From Pseudomonadota bacterium (GTDB taxonomy: Bacteria; Pseudomonadota; Gammaproteobacteria; Steroidobacterales; Steroidobacteraceae): a stretch of DNA of 64,000 nucleotides. A program made the translations under genes and the position numbers. This document shows, in pieces, positions 17,519 through 26,423 of this stretch. The notes below the pieces were generated by a model that made no database searches, was not told the origin of the DNA, and was given only the letters and a program-made list of their open reading frames with translations. Positions within the stretch are counted from its first letter, which is position 1, and each line of letters opens with the position of its first letter. The DNA is taken from the NCBI GenBank assembly GCA_025357635.1, contig JANXOV010000004.1:1-64000 (forward strand), in the 5' to 3' direction.

Positions 17519-18454
17519 ATGAAGTACTTCGATCAGGCCGCCGTCGCCGCTGCGTTGCCGCCCGGCAAACTCATCGAGGCGCTGCGCGAAGCGTTTCGGA
17601 GCGACACTCAGGCGCCTCCGCGCGCGCACCATGCGTTGAACGGCTCCGAAGCGCGCACGCTGCTGCTCATGCCTGCATGGGACTCCTCGCACAGGTTCGG
17701 CGTCAAACTGGTCAGCGTGTTCGCGGACAATCCCGCCCGCGGATTGCCGGCCGTGAATGCCTGCTATGTGTTGTTCGACGGCGAGGACGGATCGGTGTGC
17801 GCCGTGCTGGATGGCAACGAACTCACCTTGCGCAGAACCGGCGCGGCCTCCGCACTGGCCTCGGGTTACTTGTCGCGGCCGGACAGCAGCAAGCTGTTGA
17901 TGGTGGGCTGCGGCGCTCTGGCGCCGCATCTGATCCGCAGCCATTGCTACATTCGCCCCATCGACAGCGTGCGTATCTGGGGGCGGTCCATCGATCGCGC
18001 CCGCGACCTGGTCCACGACCTGGCGGGGCTTGGACCGCGCATTGAGGCCACCGACGATCTGCGTTCGGCGGCGCAATGGGCGGACATCATCAGCTGCGCA
18101 ACACTGGCAACCGAGCCGCTGATTCAGGGCGACTGGCTGCATGCCGGCCAGCACCTGGAGCTGGTGGGTTCCTTCAAGGCAGGCATGCGCGAAGCCGATG
18201 CGGCAGCGCTGCAGCGATCGGATGTCTTCGTCGATATGCGCGCCAGCGCCATGGCCGATGCCGGCGAGATCCTCCACGCGCTCAACGCGGGGAGCCTGCT
18301 GCCCGCGGACATCCGCGGCGACTTGAGGGATCTGGCGCGCGGCAAACACGCCGGACGCGGCTCGGCGCAGAGCATCACGTTGTTCAAAAGCGTGGGGCAT
18401 GCGCTGGAGGATCTGGCGGCGGCGCAGCTGGTTGTGGCTCACGCTCGCCGGTGA
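17519..18454 (+). CDS. Ornithine cyclodeaminase/mu-crystallin family protein
   Basis: The 311-residue protein follows this NAD(P)-dependent family: LPPGKLIEALREAF near residue 13, LLLMPAW, GVKLVSVFADNPARGLPAVNA, then the Rossmann segment LLMVGCGALAPHLIRSH near 125 and DIISCATLATEPLIQGDWL. Family members are ornithine cyclodeaminase, ketimine or imine reductases and alanine dehydrogenase; sequence alone does not tell which. The ATG at 17519 has CAGGGAGA upstream. With the preceding DAO oxidase it could reduce or cyclise the imine that oxidase makes (inference). Confidence 0.85.
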   Translation: MKYFDQAAVAAALPPGKLIEALREAFRSDTQAPPRAHHALNGSEARTLLLMPAWDSSHRFGVKLVSVFADNPARGLPAVNACYVLFDGEDGSVCAVLDGNELTLRRTGAASALASGYLSRPDSSKLLMVGCGALAPHLIRSHCYIRPIDSVRIWGRSIDRARDLVHDLAGLGPRIEATDDLRSAAQWADIISCATLATEPLIQGDWLHAGQHLELVGSFKAGMREADAAALQRSDVFVDMRASAMADAGEILHALNAGSLLPADIRGDLRDLARGKHAGRGSAQSITLFKSVGHALEDLAAAQLVVAHARR

Positions 18455-18476
18455 AGAACGCTGTATCATCCACGCA

Positions 18477-19139
18477 ATGAAAAAACTGTTGCTCGTGGAT
18501 TTCGAAAACGTCCCCAAGGTCGACCTGTCGGCGCTGCCGGCGGACGTCACCGTGCCCTTCTTCTTCGGCGCCTCTCAGCGCACCGTGCCGACGGCTTTTT
18601 TGAAAGAGGCGCTGAAGCTGGGCGAGCGCTTCGTGCCCATCGACATCGAAGGTCAGGGAAAGAACGCGTTGGATTTTCACATCGCCTTTTATCTGGGCGA
18701 GTATCTGCAGGCGGTGCCCGGCGCGGAGTGCGTGATCCTATCGCGCGACAAGGGTTTTGACCCGCTGGTCAAACACCTGCTCGGGCGTGGCTTCAAAGTG
18801 CGTCGCGTCGGCGCGATCGGCGATGCGTTCATTGCGCCCGTGCCGGTGGCAGCGTCGGTGCGCGCGCGCAATCCGCGTTCCGCACCGGCAAAGTCCAAGG
18901 CGGTCAGGAAGGCCTCTCCAGCACCGGCGGCCGTTTCGGATCTGGAGCGTGCCAAGACCCAGTTGCGTAAAATGCCACTCAAGAATCTGCCGCGTAAACG
19001 GCAGCGGCTGGCCGCGATGCTGACGTCCTATTTCGCCCAGAAGCTCGATGGCGGCAGCATCGAACGGCTGATCGATGCGCTCATCGCCGATGGCGCCGTA
19101 CAGGTGTCGGCGGGCTCGCTGAACTATCCCAAGCCCTGA
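18477..19139 (+). CDS. NYN/PIN-like domain protein
   Basis: The 220-residue protein starts MKKLLLVDFENV, the NYN-domain opening with Asp9 and Asn12, and has DIEGQGKNALDFHIAFYLG near 56 and ILSRDKGFDPLVKHL near 85, giving the acidic set of a PIN-like metal-dependent RNase. Residues 115-155 are a basic, Ala/Pro-rich linker, followed by a helical tail (residues 160-215) that may be a small winged-helix-like domain. The RNA target is unknown. The gene lies 22 bases after the cyclodeaminase-like gene and converges with the crotonase gene, 9 bases away. Confidence 0.75.
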   Translation: MKKLLLVDFENVPKVDLSALPADVTVPFFFGASQRTVPTAFLKEALKLGERFVPIDIEGQGKNALDFHIAFYLGEYLQAVPGAECVILSRDKGFDPLVKHLLGRGFKVRRVGAIGDAFIAPVPVAASVRARNPRSAPAKSKAVRKASPAPAAVSDLERAKTQLRKMPLKNLPRKRQRLAAMLTSYFAQKLDGGSIERLIDALIADGAVQVSAGSLNYPKP

Positions 19140-19148
19140 TCCGTCGGC

Positions 19149-19958
19149 TCAAAGCCACTGCGGCTCACGCTTGCCGAAGAACGAGTCGATACCTTCCGTC
19201 GCATCGGCAAGGCCCATGTTGCAGGTCATGGCGCCGCCAGCCAGGTCATAGGCCGGTTTCAAGCCCAGTTCAATCTGGGAGTAGAAGGCTTTTTTGCCCA
19301 GGGCGATGGCCTGGCGGCTGCGTGTCGCGATGCGTTCAGCGTATTGGTTCACCACGGCGTCCAATTGATCGGCGGGAACCGCGCGATTGACCAAGCCCCA
19401 GGAGGCCGCGTCCTGCGCGCTGAACATCTCGCCGGTGAGCAGCATCTCCATGGCGCGCTTGCGGCCGATGTTTCGCGCCACGCCCACGGCCGGGGTGGAA
19501 CAGAACACGCCGAGGTTGGCACCGGGCAAGGCAAACGCCGACGTGTCGGCCGCCACGGCCAGATCGCACATCGACACCAGCTGACACCCGGCAGCCGTCG
19601 CGATGCCGTGAACGCGAGCGATGACCGGCTGCGGCAACTCGGTGATGTGGATCATCAGTTCATTGCACGCCGTGAAAAGCCCCTGCTGCCAGGCCGGATC
19701 TCCGGCATGCGCGCGCATTTCCTTCAGATCGTGTCCGGCGCAGAAACCCTTGCCTTCGGCAGCCAGAATCACGACCCGCACGCCGCTGTCTTTGGCGATC
19801 TCCTGCAGCGTGGCATCGAGCGCGCGGATCATGTCCAGCGACAAGGGGTTGAATCGGTTGCCGCGGTTCAAGGTCAGCCTGGCCACCGCCCCGTGGCGCG
19901 TTTGGAGAACGTAGGGAGCCGGCTCGGTCTTTTCACTGGGATTCGGGACTGCACTCAT
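19149..19958 (-). CDS. ECHDC3-type enoyl-CoA hydratase/isomerase homologue
   Basis: The 269-residue crotonase-fold protein has the oxyanion-hole stretch GKGFCAGHDLKEM near residue 70 and GIATAAGCQLVSMCDLAVA near 118. The two catalytic glutamates of true enoyl-CoA hydratases are replaced: Gln in AAGCQLV and Gly in LPGANLG. The segments ATAAGCQLV and FCSTPAVGVARNIGRK match the ECHDC3 subgroup, whose reaction is not settled. It should bind an acyl-CoA but may not hydrate. ATG 19958 is preceded by AGAGGG. It is divergent from the NDH-2 fusion, with 186 bases between. Confidence 0.85.
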   Translation of the reverse strand: MSAVPNPSEKTEPAPYVLQTRHGAVARLTLNRGNRFNPLSLDMIRALDATLQEIAKDSGVRVVILAAEGKGFCAGHDLKEMRAHAGDPAWQQGLFTACNELMIHITELPQPVIARVHGIATAAGCQLVSMCDLAVAADTSAFALPGANLGVFCSTPAVGVARNIGRKRAMEMLLTGEMFSAQDAASWGLVNRAVPADQLDAVVNQYAERIATRSRQAIALGKKAFYSQIELGLKPAYDLAGGAMTCNMGLADATEGIDSFFGKREPQWL

Positions 19959-20144
19959 GGATCTGCCCTCTGATCGATTGCATGGGGTATGTTGCGTACG
20001 GCCATTGCAGCCCAGCGGCGCGCAGATATCAAGCGCAGCCCACGGCCGGCGGCGGCCACCGCGCCCGGTCGAGGGCCATCGGGCCGTTCGGGGCATCCCA
20101 ATGAGCATTTCACCCTGGCATGGGGGATGCAAAGGAATTGAGGC

Positions 20145-22301
20145 ATGAAACACGAATTCTTGTTCCGGGTGTTCACCAAACTGGCCTGGCCGAAAATCGA
20201 CCTGGCCATCCGCTTGTGGCTGGCGCAGCTGTTTTTCGTTTCAGGCGTCCTGAAGCTGACCCACTGGCAGACGGCGCTGGATCTGGCCGCCAACGAATAT
20301 CCGGTGAGCTGGATGACCCCGGTGACCGCCGCTTACACCGGCGTCAGCATCGAGCTGATCGGCGCCGTCCTGCTGGCGGCCGGCTTCCTGACGCGCTATG
20401 CCGCCCTTCCCCTGCTGATCCTGTCGCTGGTCATCCAGTTTTCGTACCTGCCCTTCGACAATCAACTGTTCTGGTCGGCCTTGTTTGGCTGGTATGCGAT
20501 TCACGGCGCCGGCGCCTTGTCCATCGACGCGCTGGTCCGCCGCGGCCTGGCCGACAGCGCCTTGCCGCTGGTGCCCGCCATCGTGCGCGCATCCGCCTGG
20601 GTGCGGACACACGGGGGCCCGGTTTACCTGTCGCTGTTGCGAATCTGGTTGAGCGCAGCCTTGCTGCTGGCGGGTGTACAGCCGGCCGCGATGCACGGAC
20701 CGGCAGCAGCCGGATGGTCGCTCTGGCTCCCGCTCGCCACCGCGGTATCGGTTCCTGGCAGCGTTGCACTGATCGCCGGCGTGTTCTTGCTGCTGGGCCT
20801 GGCGACGCGCTATGTGAGCGTGCTCCTGGCCGCTTCGCTCATGATCGGCGCAATGATGGATCCGCGTCTGTCGGATAGCGCTTACCTGTTGATGATATTC
20901 GCCCTGTTTGTGAGTTTCGGCGGCGGCGTGCTCAGCGCCGATCGCCTCATATCCCACTGGTTTACCGGGCAAGCCGGTGCCGGATCTGCGGACGATGCCC
21001 GGGCGCGTGCGACGGCGCCCCGCGTGCTCATTATCGGCGCAGGCTTCGGTGGCCTGAGTTGCGCCGCGGCACTGCGCAAGTCCGGCGCCGCGGTGACCAT
21101 TGTGGACCGCGCCAATCATCATCTGTTTCAGCCCTTGTTGTATCAGGTCGCCACGGCGGCGCTGTCGCCGGGCGACATTGCTGCCCCTGTGCGCACTTTG
21201 TTTCGCGATGCGCCGCAGACGCAGGTGCTGCTGGGCGCAGTCACGGGGATCGACACGGCGCAGCGTCGTGTGGCCATCGGTGCGCGCTCGCTCGCCTACG
21301 ACTACCTCGTCATCGCGACCGGCGCAGCGCACAGCTATTTCGGCAAGGACCAATGGGCCCCCTACGCGCCGGGCTTGAAGCGCATCGAAGACGCCACCGA
21401 AATCCGCCGGCGGATTCTCACCGCCTTCGAGCGCGCCGAGGCCGCCGAGGACGCCGCCGAGCGTGCGGCGCTGCTGACCTTTCTGATCGTCGGCGGCGGA
21501 CCCACGGGGGTGGAGCTGGCCGGCGCCATCGCCGAACTGGCGCGCTTCGGCATGGACAAGGAATTCCGCCAGTTCGATCCGGCCAGCGCGCGAGTGATTC
21601 TGGTGCAATCAGCGCCCCGGCTGCTGCCGGCCTTTCCGGAAAAACTGGCCGCCATCGCGCAGGCATCGCTTGAGAAGCTGGGCGTGGAAGTGCTGACGCG
21701 CAGCCGCGTGGAACAGATTGACGCGGACGGCGTCGCGATAAGCGGCCGGCGCATTGCGGCACGCACGGTGCTGTGGGCCGCGGGCGTGATGGCATCACCT
21801 GCCGCCCAATGGCTGGGTGCGGCCGCGGATGGCGCGGGCCGTATCAAGGTGAATGCGGACCTCAGCGTGCCCGGCCTGCCCAATGTCTTCGCCATCGGCG
21901 ACACCGCCCTGAGCGAGAGGTGGAACGGCCAGGCGGTTCCGGGTCTTGCGCCGGCGGCGAAACAAGGTGGGCAATACGTGGCGCGGCGGATCATGGCGGC
22001 ACTCGCGGGACGGCCGGCGCCGGGACCCTTCATCTATCGGCATCTGGGCAGTCTGGCCACCATAGGCCGTAAATCCGCGGTTGCGGATTTCGGCTTCATC
22101 AAACTCTGGGGCGCGCCGGCCTGGTGGCTGTGGGGTCTGGTGCACGTCAGTTTTCTGGTGGGCCTGCGCAATCGGGTTGCCACCATGATGAACTGGTTCT
22201 GGGCCTATCTGACCTTCGGCGGCGGTATCCGTCTGATCACCGGCGCCGAGGTGCCGCCGGTGCTGCTCTCGGATCAGCGCTCCTCGAGCACCGCTGCGTG
22301 A
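20145..22301 (+). CDS. DoxX-DoxX-type-II NADH dehydrogenase fusion
   Basis: Residues 1-135 and 155-272 of this 718-residue protein are two DoxX-like membrane domains of about four helices each (LWLAQLFFVSGVLKL; LLRIWLSAALLLAGV). Residues 291-718 are a complete NDH-2 flavoprotein with the FAD site VLIIGAGFGGLSCAAAL, NADH site FLIVGGGPTGVELAGAIAE and C-terminal FAIGDTA. NDH-2 passes electrons from NADH to quinone; here the fused helices would anchor it. The ATG has GGAATTGAGG upstream. The 3' end overlaps the convergent VOC gene by 28 bases. Confidence 0.88.
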   Translation: MKHEFLFRVFTKLAWPKIDLAIRLWLAQLFFVSGVLKLTHWQTALDLAANEYPVSWMTPVTAAYTGVSIELIGAVLLAAGFLTRYAALPLLILSLVIQFSYLPFDNQLFWSALFGWYAIHGAGALSIDALVRRGLADSALPLVPAIVRASAWVRTHGGPVYLSLLRIWLSAALLLAGVQPAAMHGPAAAGWSLWLPLATAVSVPGSVALIAGVFLLLGLATRYVSVLLAASLMIGAMMDPRLSDSAYLLMIFALFVSFGGGVLSADRLISHWFTGQAGAGSADDARARATAPRVLIIGAGFGGLSCAAALRKSGAAVTIVDRANHHLFQPLLYQVATAALSPGDIAAPVRTLFRDAPQTQVLLGAVTGIDTAQRRVAIGARSLAYDYLVIATGAAHSYFGKDQWAPYAPGLKRIEDATEIRRRILTAFERAEAAEDAAERAALLTFLIVGGGPTGVELAGAIAELARFGMDKEFRQFDPASARVILVQSAPRLLPAFPEKLAAIAQASLEKLGVEVLTRSRVEQIDADGVAISGRRIAARTVLWAAGVMASPAAQWLGAAADGAGRIKVNADLSVPGLPNVFAIGDTALSERWNGQAVPGLAPAAKQGGQYVARRIMAALAGRPAPGPFIYRHLGSLATIGRKSAVADFGFIKLWGAPAWWLWGLVHVSFLVGLRNRVATMMNWFWAYLTFGGGIRLITGAEVPPVLLSDQRSSSTAA

Positions 22302-23287
22302 CCATCCGGATCACGGATCTGCAGCGCCGCGCGCGATAGCGTGTCGCCGGCAGGCACGATGCCGGGCGACACGTAGTCGAAGTGCCCGGCGCGCACCGCC
22401 TGATCGGCGCCGTTCACATCGGCGCTCATGTCGATGCGCCAGCTCCACAGGTCGTTGGCTCGGGTGTCCTGCGGCATGGGTCGCCCCGTGCGCGGCGCCA
22501 GATATTCGAGCAGTTCGACGCCGGGACCGGATGAGGCGCGCAAGGCCGTGATTCGCAGCCGGGCGCCGAACACATTGTTCAAACGCTCCTGCTCCGGGCC
22601 GTAGTTCTCGCTGTGGCCCGCAACCCGAAGTCCCAGCGCATCCACGTAGTAACGCAGGCTCACATCGGTGTCGCGCACCACAATGGCCGTGTGATCGATG
22701 CCCAGGAACAGATGCCCGTCCGCCACCTGCCATTTGGGATCGCCCTTGCCCTGGGGAAAATGCAGCACTTCGAGGTTATGCCCGTCAGGATCGCGAAAAT
22801 AGAAGGCGGCGATGCCGCCGGCGGCCGCATTCCATTGCGGCAACAGCTGCGGAGCGGTGGAGGCATGCTCGACCTTGTGCTCGCGCAACCAGGCATACGC
22901 GCGGTCCATATCCGACACAATGATGGCCACATGCTGAAACGAACCGTCGTTGCTCTGCGCATCCGGCGGCAGCGGCCTGCCGCGCGGCGCGATGAACTGC
23001 TCCAGCCGCAGGCTCTCCTGTCCCAGCTTCAATGAAACGACGCGCACGCGCGTGCCGAAAACGCCGTACAAATGCTCGATCCGCTCGCCGGCGTTTTCCG
23101 TATCCGCCACAACAGCGAACCCCAGCACGTCCCGATAGAACGCCACGCTGCGATCAGCGTCCGCCACGGTCACCGACACCGCATCGATGGATTGGACCAC
23201 GGCATGCGGTGCCGCGATTGCCGCGCCGTGGGCAAGCAAACCCAGCGATAGCAGCAGCGCGTCGCGCAGAAGATGGTGCTGTCTCAT
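22274..23287 (-). CDS. Secreted protein with two VOC (glyoxalase-fold) domains
   Basis: The 337-residue protein has a signal peptide (residues 1-25, ending HGAAIAA). VOC domain one covers about 30-180 (IDAVSVTVADADRSVAFYRDVLGF; YFRDPDGHNLEVLHF) and domain two about 190-335 (IDHTAIVVRDTDVSLRYYVDALGL; DPDGHAAVLE). The paired H/E positions typical of VOC metal sites are present. VOC enzymes are lyases, dioxygenases or resistance proteins, and nothing fixes the substrate. It is the last gene of the long sugar operon and its start overlaps the GMC gene stop by ATGA. Confidence 0.82.
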   Translation of the reverse strand: MRQHHLLRDALLLSLGLLAHGAAIAAPHAVVQSIDAVSVTVADADRSVAFYRDVLGFAVVADTENAGERIEHLYGVFGTRVRVVSLKLGQESLRLEQFIAPRGRPLPPDAQSNDGSFQHVAIIVSDMDRAYAWLREHKVEHASTAPQLLPQWNAAAGGIAAFYFRDPDGHNLEVLHFPQGKGDPKWQVADGHLFLGIDHTAIVVRDTDVSLRYYVDALGLRVAGHSENYGPEQERLNNVFGARLRITALRASSGPGVELLEYLAPRTGRPMPQDTRANDLWSWRIDMSADVNGADQAVRAGHFDYVSPGIVPAGDTLSRAALQIRDPDGHAAVLEER

Positions 23288-24756
23288 GTCGACGCACTCC
23301 GGATGGCATTGGTGGTTTGGCTCAATCGCGATGACAACGCCTGGGCTATGCGCAAACTCCAGGCATAAATGGTCAGCGATGGGTTCACGCGGCTGGACCG
23401 GGGCAGCACGCTGCCGTCGACCACATAGAGAGATTGCAATCCATGGACCTGACCATCGCCATCGACCACTGAGCTGGCCGGGTTCGCGCCCGCCGTCAGC
23501 GTGCCGCTGACATGGGCGGTGCCTGCCGGACCGATGCGCTCGGCGAAGGCCATCATGCCGGTGCGCAGCAAGGCGCTGCGGAAGCGGCGCACGAGTTGCT
23601 CGTGCTCCGCCAGGGCCGCCGGTGTGCGTGCCGCGTCGTAATCGAGCACCGGCAATCCGGCGGAGGCCGCGGAGGCGGCGCGCACGCAATTGTCCCGATG
23701 CGCACCATCTTCGGTCTGCAGAAAGAACCCATAGGATCGATTGCCGATCTGTCGCGCCAGCCAGCGGGGTATGATCTTTGGAATCAGCGTGCCGATCAAT
23801 TCACCGTCGAAACCCAGCGGCTGTACGCTGCTGTGCGGCAGCTCCGTGCTGAGAAACAGACGGGTCTTGCGTATCGCATCGCTCATGCGCCTCGGTGAAA
23901 CCGCCACCATCGCGGTGAGCAGATGCATTTTCAAATTGCGGCCCACGTTCGGGTAACAAGGCAGGCGTGCCGTCAGTCCGGCCGACTCGATGTACCGCTG
24001 CAGCAACCTCGGGGAATGCAAGGCACCGGCGGCGAGCAGTACCACGCGCGCGCGCAACACCCGGCCATCGGCAAGGCGCACGCCTTCAATGGCCGTCGCA
24101 TCGCCGGACTGCGCGACCAGGTCGGTCACGGTTGAACCGGTGAGAAGCTCGAAGTTTGGCGACTGCCGGATGGGGTTCAAGAACACGGTCTCGGCATCGG
24201 ACTTCAATCCCGCAGGCGATGCAAAGCCGTCGAAATGCCGTGCCTCGACGGCATTGTCCGCAATGCGCGGCGACAACCCCAGCGGCAGGGCCTCGGTGCG
24301 CCACGCCGGAGAGGTCCGGGTCAGCCGCCGTGAAATCCTCGAAAGATCCGGCTCACATTCGAATTCCCGCACCCCCAGCATCTGCTCGGCTTGCGCGTAG
24401 TACGCGGTCAGATCCTGATCCTGGATGGGCCATGCCGGGCATTGGTGCTCAGCGTCGCTGAGAAACTCTCGTGCGTCATACCGCAACAAAGCGGCGCCGT
24501 ACCACTTGGTCTTGCCGCCGAGATTGAAATACTCCTCCGGTGCGAACCGCTTGCCGCGTCCGTCAAGCCAGGTTTCAGCGCTTTTGAAACGGCCTTCGTG
24601 CACGACCTGCTGCACATCCAGGGTTCGGGCATCGCGCGGCAGTTCCAGTCCCTTCTCCACCAGCGCAACCCGCAGCCCGGCGCGCACCAGATGATGGGCG
24701 GCGGCCGAGCCGCCGGCGCCGGATCCGATAATGAGCACATCGCACGGCTTCAACAT
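23284..24756 (-). CDS. GMC-family FAD oxidoreductase
   Basis: The 490-residue protein starts with CDVLIIGSGAGGSAAAHHL (FAD site, residues 4-22). It has NLGGKTKWYGAALLRY near 90, LLAAGALHSPRLLQRY near 240, and a C-terminal GMC signature with the active-site His in AHVSGTLTAG and Asn in SRVNPSLTIYA. GMC enzymes oxidise sugar or other alcohols, often as periplasmic dehydrogenases; no Tat signal is visible on this chain. ATG 24756 has AAGGGG upstream. It follows the aquaporin gene by 10 bases within the sugar operon. A second GMC gene lies at 58564-60165. Confidence 0.85.
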   Translation of the reverse strand: MLKPCDVLIIGSGAGGSAAAHHLVRAGLRVALVEKGLELPRDARTLDVQQVVHEGRFKSAETWLDGRGKRFAPEEYFNLGGKTKWYGAALLRYDAREFLSDAEHQCPAWPIQDQDLTAYYAQAEQMLGVREFECEPDLSRISRRLTRTSPAWRTEALPLGLSPRIADNAVEARHFDGFASPAGLKSDAETVFLNPIRQSPNFELLTGSTVTDLVAQSGDATAIEGVRLADGRVLRARVVLLAAGALHSPRLLQRYIESAGLTARLPCYPNVGRNLKMHLLTAMVAVSPRRMSDAIRKTRLFLSTELPHSSVQPLGFDGELIGTLIPKIIPRWLARQIGNRSYGFFLQTEDGAHRDNCVRAASAASAGLPVLDYDAARTPAALAEHEQLVRRFRSALLRTGMMAFAERIGPAGTAHVSGTLTAGANPASSVVDGDGQVHGLQSLYVVDGSVLPRSSRVNPSLTIYAWSLRIAQALSSRLSQTTNAIRSAST

Positions 24757-24766
24757 GGAGACCCCT

Positions 24767-25564
24767 TCACGGAACATATCCGCAGTGAATGCAGCGCCGC
24801 GTCGACGAATGCATGAGCTTGGCGCACGCGACACGGCGCAGTCCGCGCCGATACCACGCGGCAGCGAATTGCATGCCCAGCAGCGGAGCGGTCAGGTAAA
24901 TCCAGAAGTGCGTCCAGATGCCGCCCGGCAGCGCCGATGCGAACGAACGCGCAGGATTCATGCTCATGCCCGACAGCGGCGCTTCGAAAGTGATGTACAG
25001 CGCCACCAGCGCACCGGCCCAGAGCCCGGTGAATCTGGCATGGCGGGGAGAATTGGAAACCCGCAGCACCACCGCCATGAGCAGCGCCGAAATCGCAAAC
25101 TCCGCGGCGAATGCAATGCCAACGCCGGCTGCGCCCGGCACCGTGGCAATGTAACTGACCGGCGGTGACGTAAATGCTTCGTTGAACCATGCCGTCACGA
25201 TCAGCACGCCGCAGACACCGCCGGCGAATTGCGCGAGGCAATAAAACACCGCATCCCATCCGCTCACCTTCCCCAGACGCCAGAAGGTCAGCGTCACCGA
25301 TGGATTCATATGCGCACCGGAGCGCTGACCCCAGGGGGAATAGATCAACGCGATGGCCGTCAACCCCATGGCAACGCCGATCAGCGCGCGACGCACACCG
25401 CCATCCGCAATGAGCCTGTGCAGCGGTGAGTCCGGATGCTCCAGCAGCGTGGAGAAGACGCCGGCCGAGATCATGAACATGCCCAATGCCCAGGCCTCGA
25501 TGAGATACTCCGGCCAATGAGCCCGCAATGCGGCGCGCATCCCGCTGCCACCCTGCTCGCTCAT
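24767..25564 (-). CDS. MIP-family aquaporin
   Basis: The 265-residue membrane protein has six predicted helices and the two pore half-loops: HMNPSVT (a variant NPS of the usual NPA) near residue 85 and MNPARS near 200. The NPARSF context is that of water-selective aquaporins (AqpZ-like) more than GlpF, but I would not exclude transport of small polyols. The gene overlaps by ATGA the end of the SDR gene upstream. In a sugar-oxidation operon it might serve osmotic balance (inference). Confidence 0.85.
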   Translation of the reverse strand: MSEQGGSGMRAALRAHWPEYLIEAWALGMFMISAGVFSTLLEHPDSPLHRLIADGGVRRALIGVAMGLTAIALIYSPWGQRSGAHMNPSVTLTFWRLGKVSGWDAVFYCLAQFAGGVCGVLIVTAWFNEAFTSPPVSYIATVPGAAGVGIAFAAEFAISALLMAVVLRVSNSPRHARFTGLWAGALVALYITFEAPLSGMSMNPARSFASALPGGIWTHFWIYLTAPLLGMQFAAAWYRRGLRRVACAKLMHSSTRRCIHCGYVP

Positions 25565-26421
25565 CCCCCGGTCTCGAAGCCAGGATACAAGGTCATGCCG
25601 CCGTCGACGAACAGACTGATGCCGTGAACGTAGTCAGCGTAATCCGATGCGAGCCACACCGCCGCACGGCCGATCTCATCCGCCTCGCCGATGCGCTTGT
25701 ACGGAATCAGCTTCAACAGTTCACGGTACGCCTCGGGTGTGCCCCAGGCTTCCATGTTGATGGGGGTGCGGATCGCGCCGGGGCAGATGCTGTTGACGCG
25801 GATGCGATACGGCGCAACTTCCTGCGCCAGGCTTTTCATCATCAGCATGACACCGCCCTTGGAGGCGGCGTAGTTGACGTGGCCCGCCCACGGAATCACC
25901 TCGTGAACCGAGCTGATGCACAAAATTTTGCCGGCGGAGCAGGACACCTCGGGCGTCACGCCGCGGCGCTTAAATTCCCGCACCGCTTCGCGCGCGCACA
26001 GGAATTGCCCGGTCAGGTTGATGCCGATGACCTTGTTCCACTGCGCCAGCGTCAAATCCTCGAACGCCGCGTCCTGCTGCAGCCCGGCGTTGTTCACCAG
26101 CACATCGACCGTGCCGAACTGGCGGATCATGCGCGCGAACATTTCCCGGACCTGCCCTTCGTCAGACACATCGGCGCGCACGGCCATGGCACGCACCCCG
26201 CAGCGGCGGATCTCCTCGCATACCTGTTCGGCCTTGTCTTCGCCTGCGACATAGTTGACGACCACGTCGGCGCCGGCCTGGCCAAGCGCCAGCGCGATCG
26301 CGCGGCCGATGCCTGAACTGGCGCCGGTGACGATGGCCTTCTGCCCCAGCAGCAGCTGCTGCGGCGGCACCTGCGGCATGACAGGCCGGGGCAGGTGCGC
26401 GGGATGCATTGAATTCTCCAT
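25561..26421 (-). CDS. Short-chain dehydrogenase/reductase, glucose-1-dehydrogenase-like
   Basis: The 286-residue SDR carries the cofactor motif VTGASSGIGRAIAL near residue 32, NNAG near 110, the catalytic ISS and Tyr-Lys in INYAASKGG-type context (VNYAASKGG near 180), and CPGAIRTP. It resembles bacterial glucose 1-dehydrogenases, which turn glucose to gluconolactone with NAD(P). That function fits the neighbouring lactonase and glucosidases, but SDR substrates are hard to call. ATG 26421 is 6 bases after AAGGA; an in-frame ATG at 26427 overlaps the glucosidase stop codon. Confidence 0.8.
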   Translation of the reverse strand: MENSMHPAHLPRPVMPQVPPQQLLLGQKAIVTGASSGIGRAIALALGQAGADVVVNYVAGEDKAEQVCEEIRRCGVRAMAVRADVSDEGQVREMFARMIRQFGTVDVLVNNAGLQQDAAFEDLTLAQWNKVIGINLTGQFLCAREAVREFKRRGVTPEVSCSAGKILCISSVHEVIPWAGHVNYAASKGGVMLMMKSLAQEVAPYRIRVNSICPGAIRTPINMEAWGTPEAYRELLKLIPYKRIGEADEIGRAAVWLASDYADYVHGISLFVDGGMTLYPGFETGG

Positions 26422-26423
26422 GA

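Noticed and set aside
20116-20131. Sigma-54-like sequence CTGGCATGGGGGATGC with correct GG-N10-GC spacing before the DoxX-NDH-2 gene
   Set aside because: The predicted start would be about 4 bases before the ATG, leaving the ribosome-binding site out of the transcript, and the match to consensus is weaker than at the bufferin promoters.
20241-21608. A 455-codon open frame antisense to the DoxX-NDH-2 gene
   Set aside because: Shadow frame with no recognisable domain; both DoxX and NDH-2 motifs are on the sense strand.
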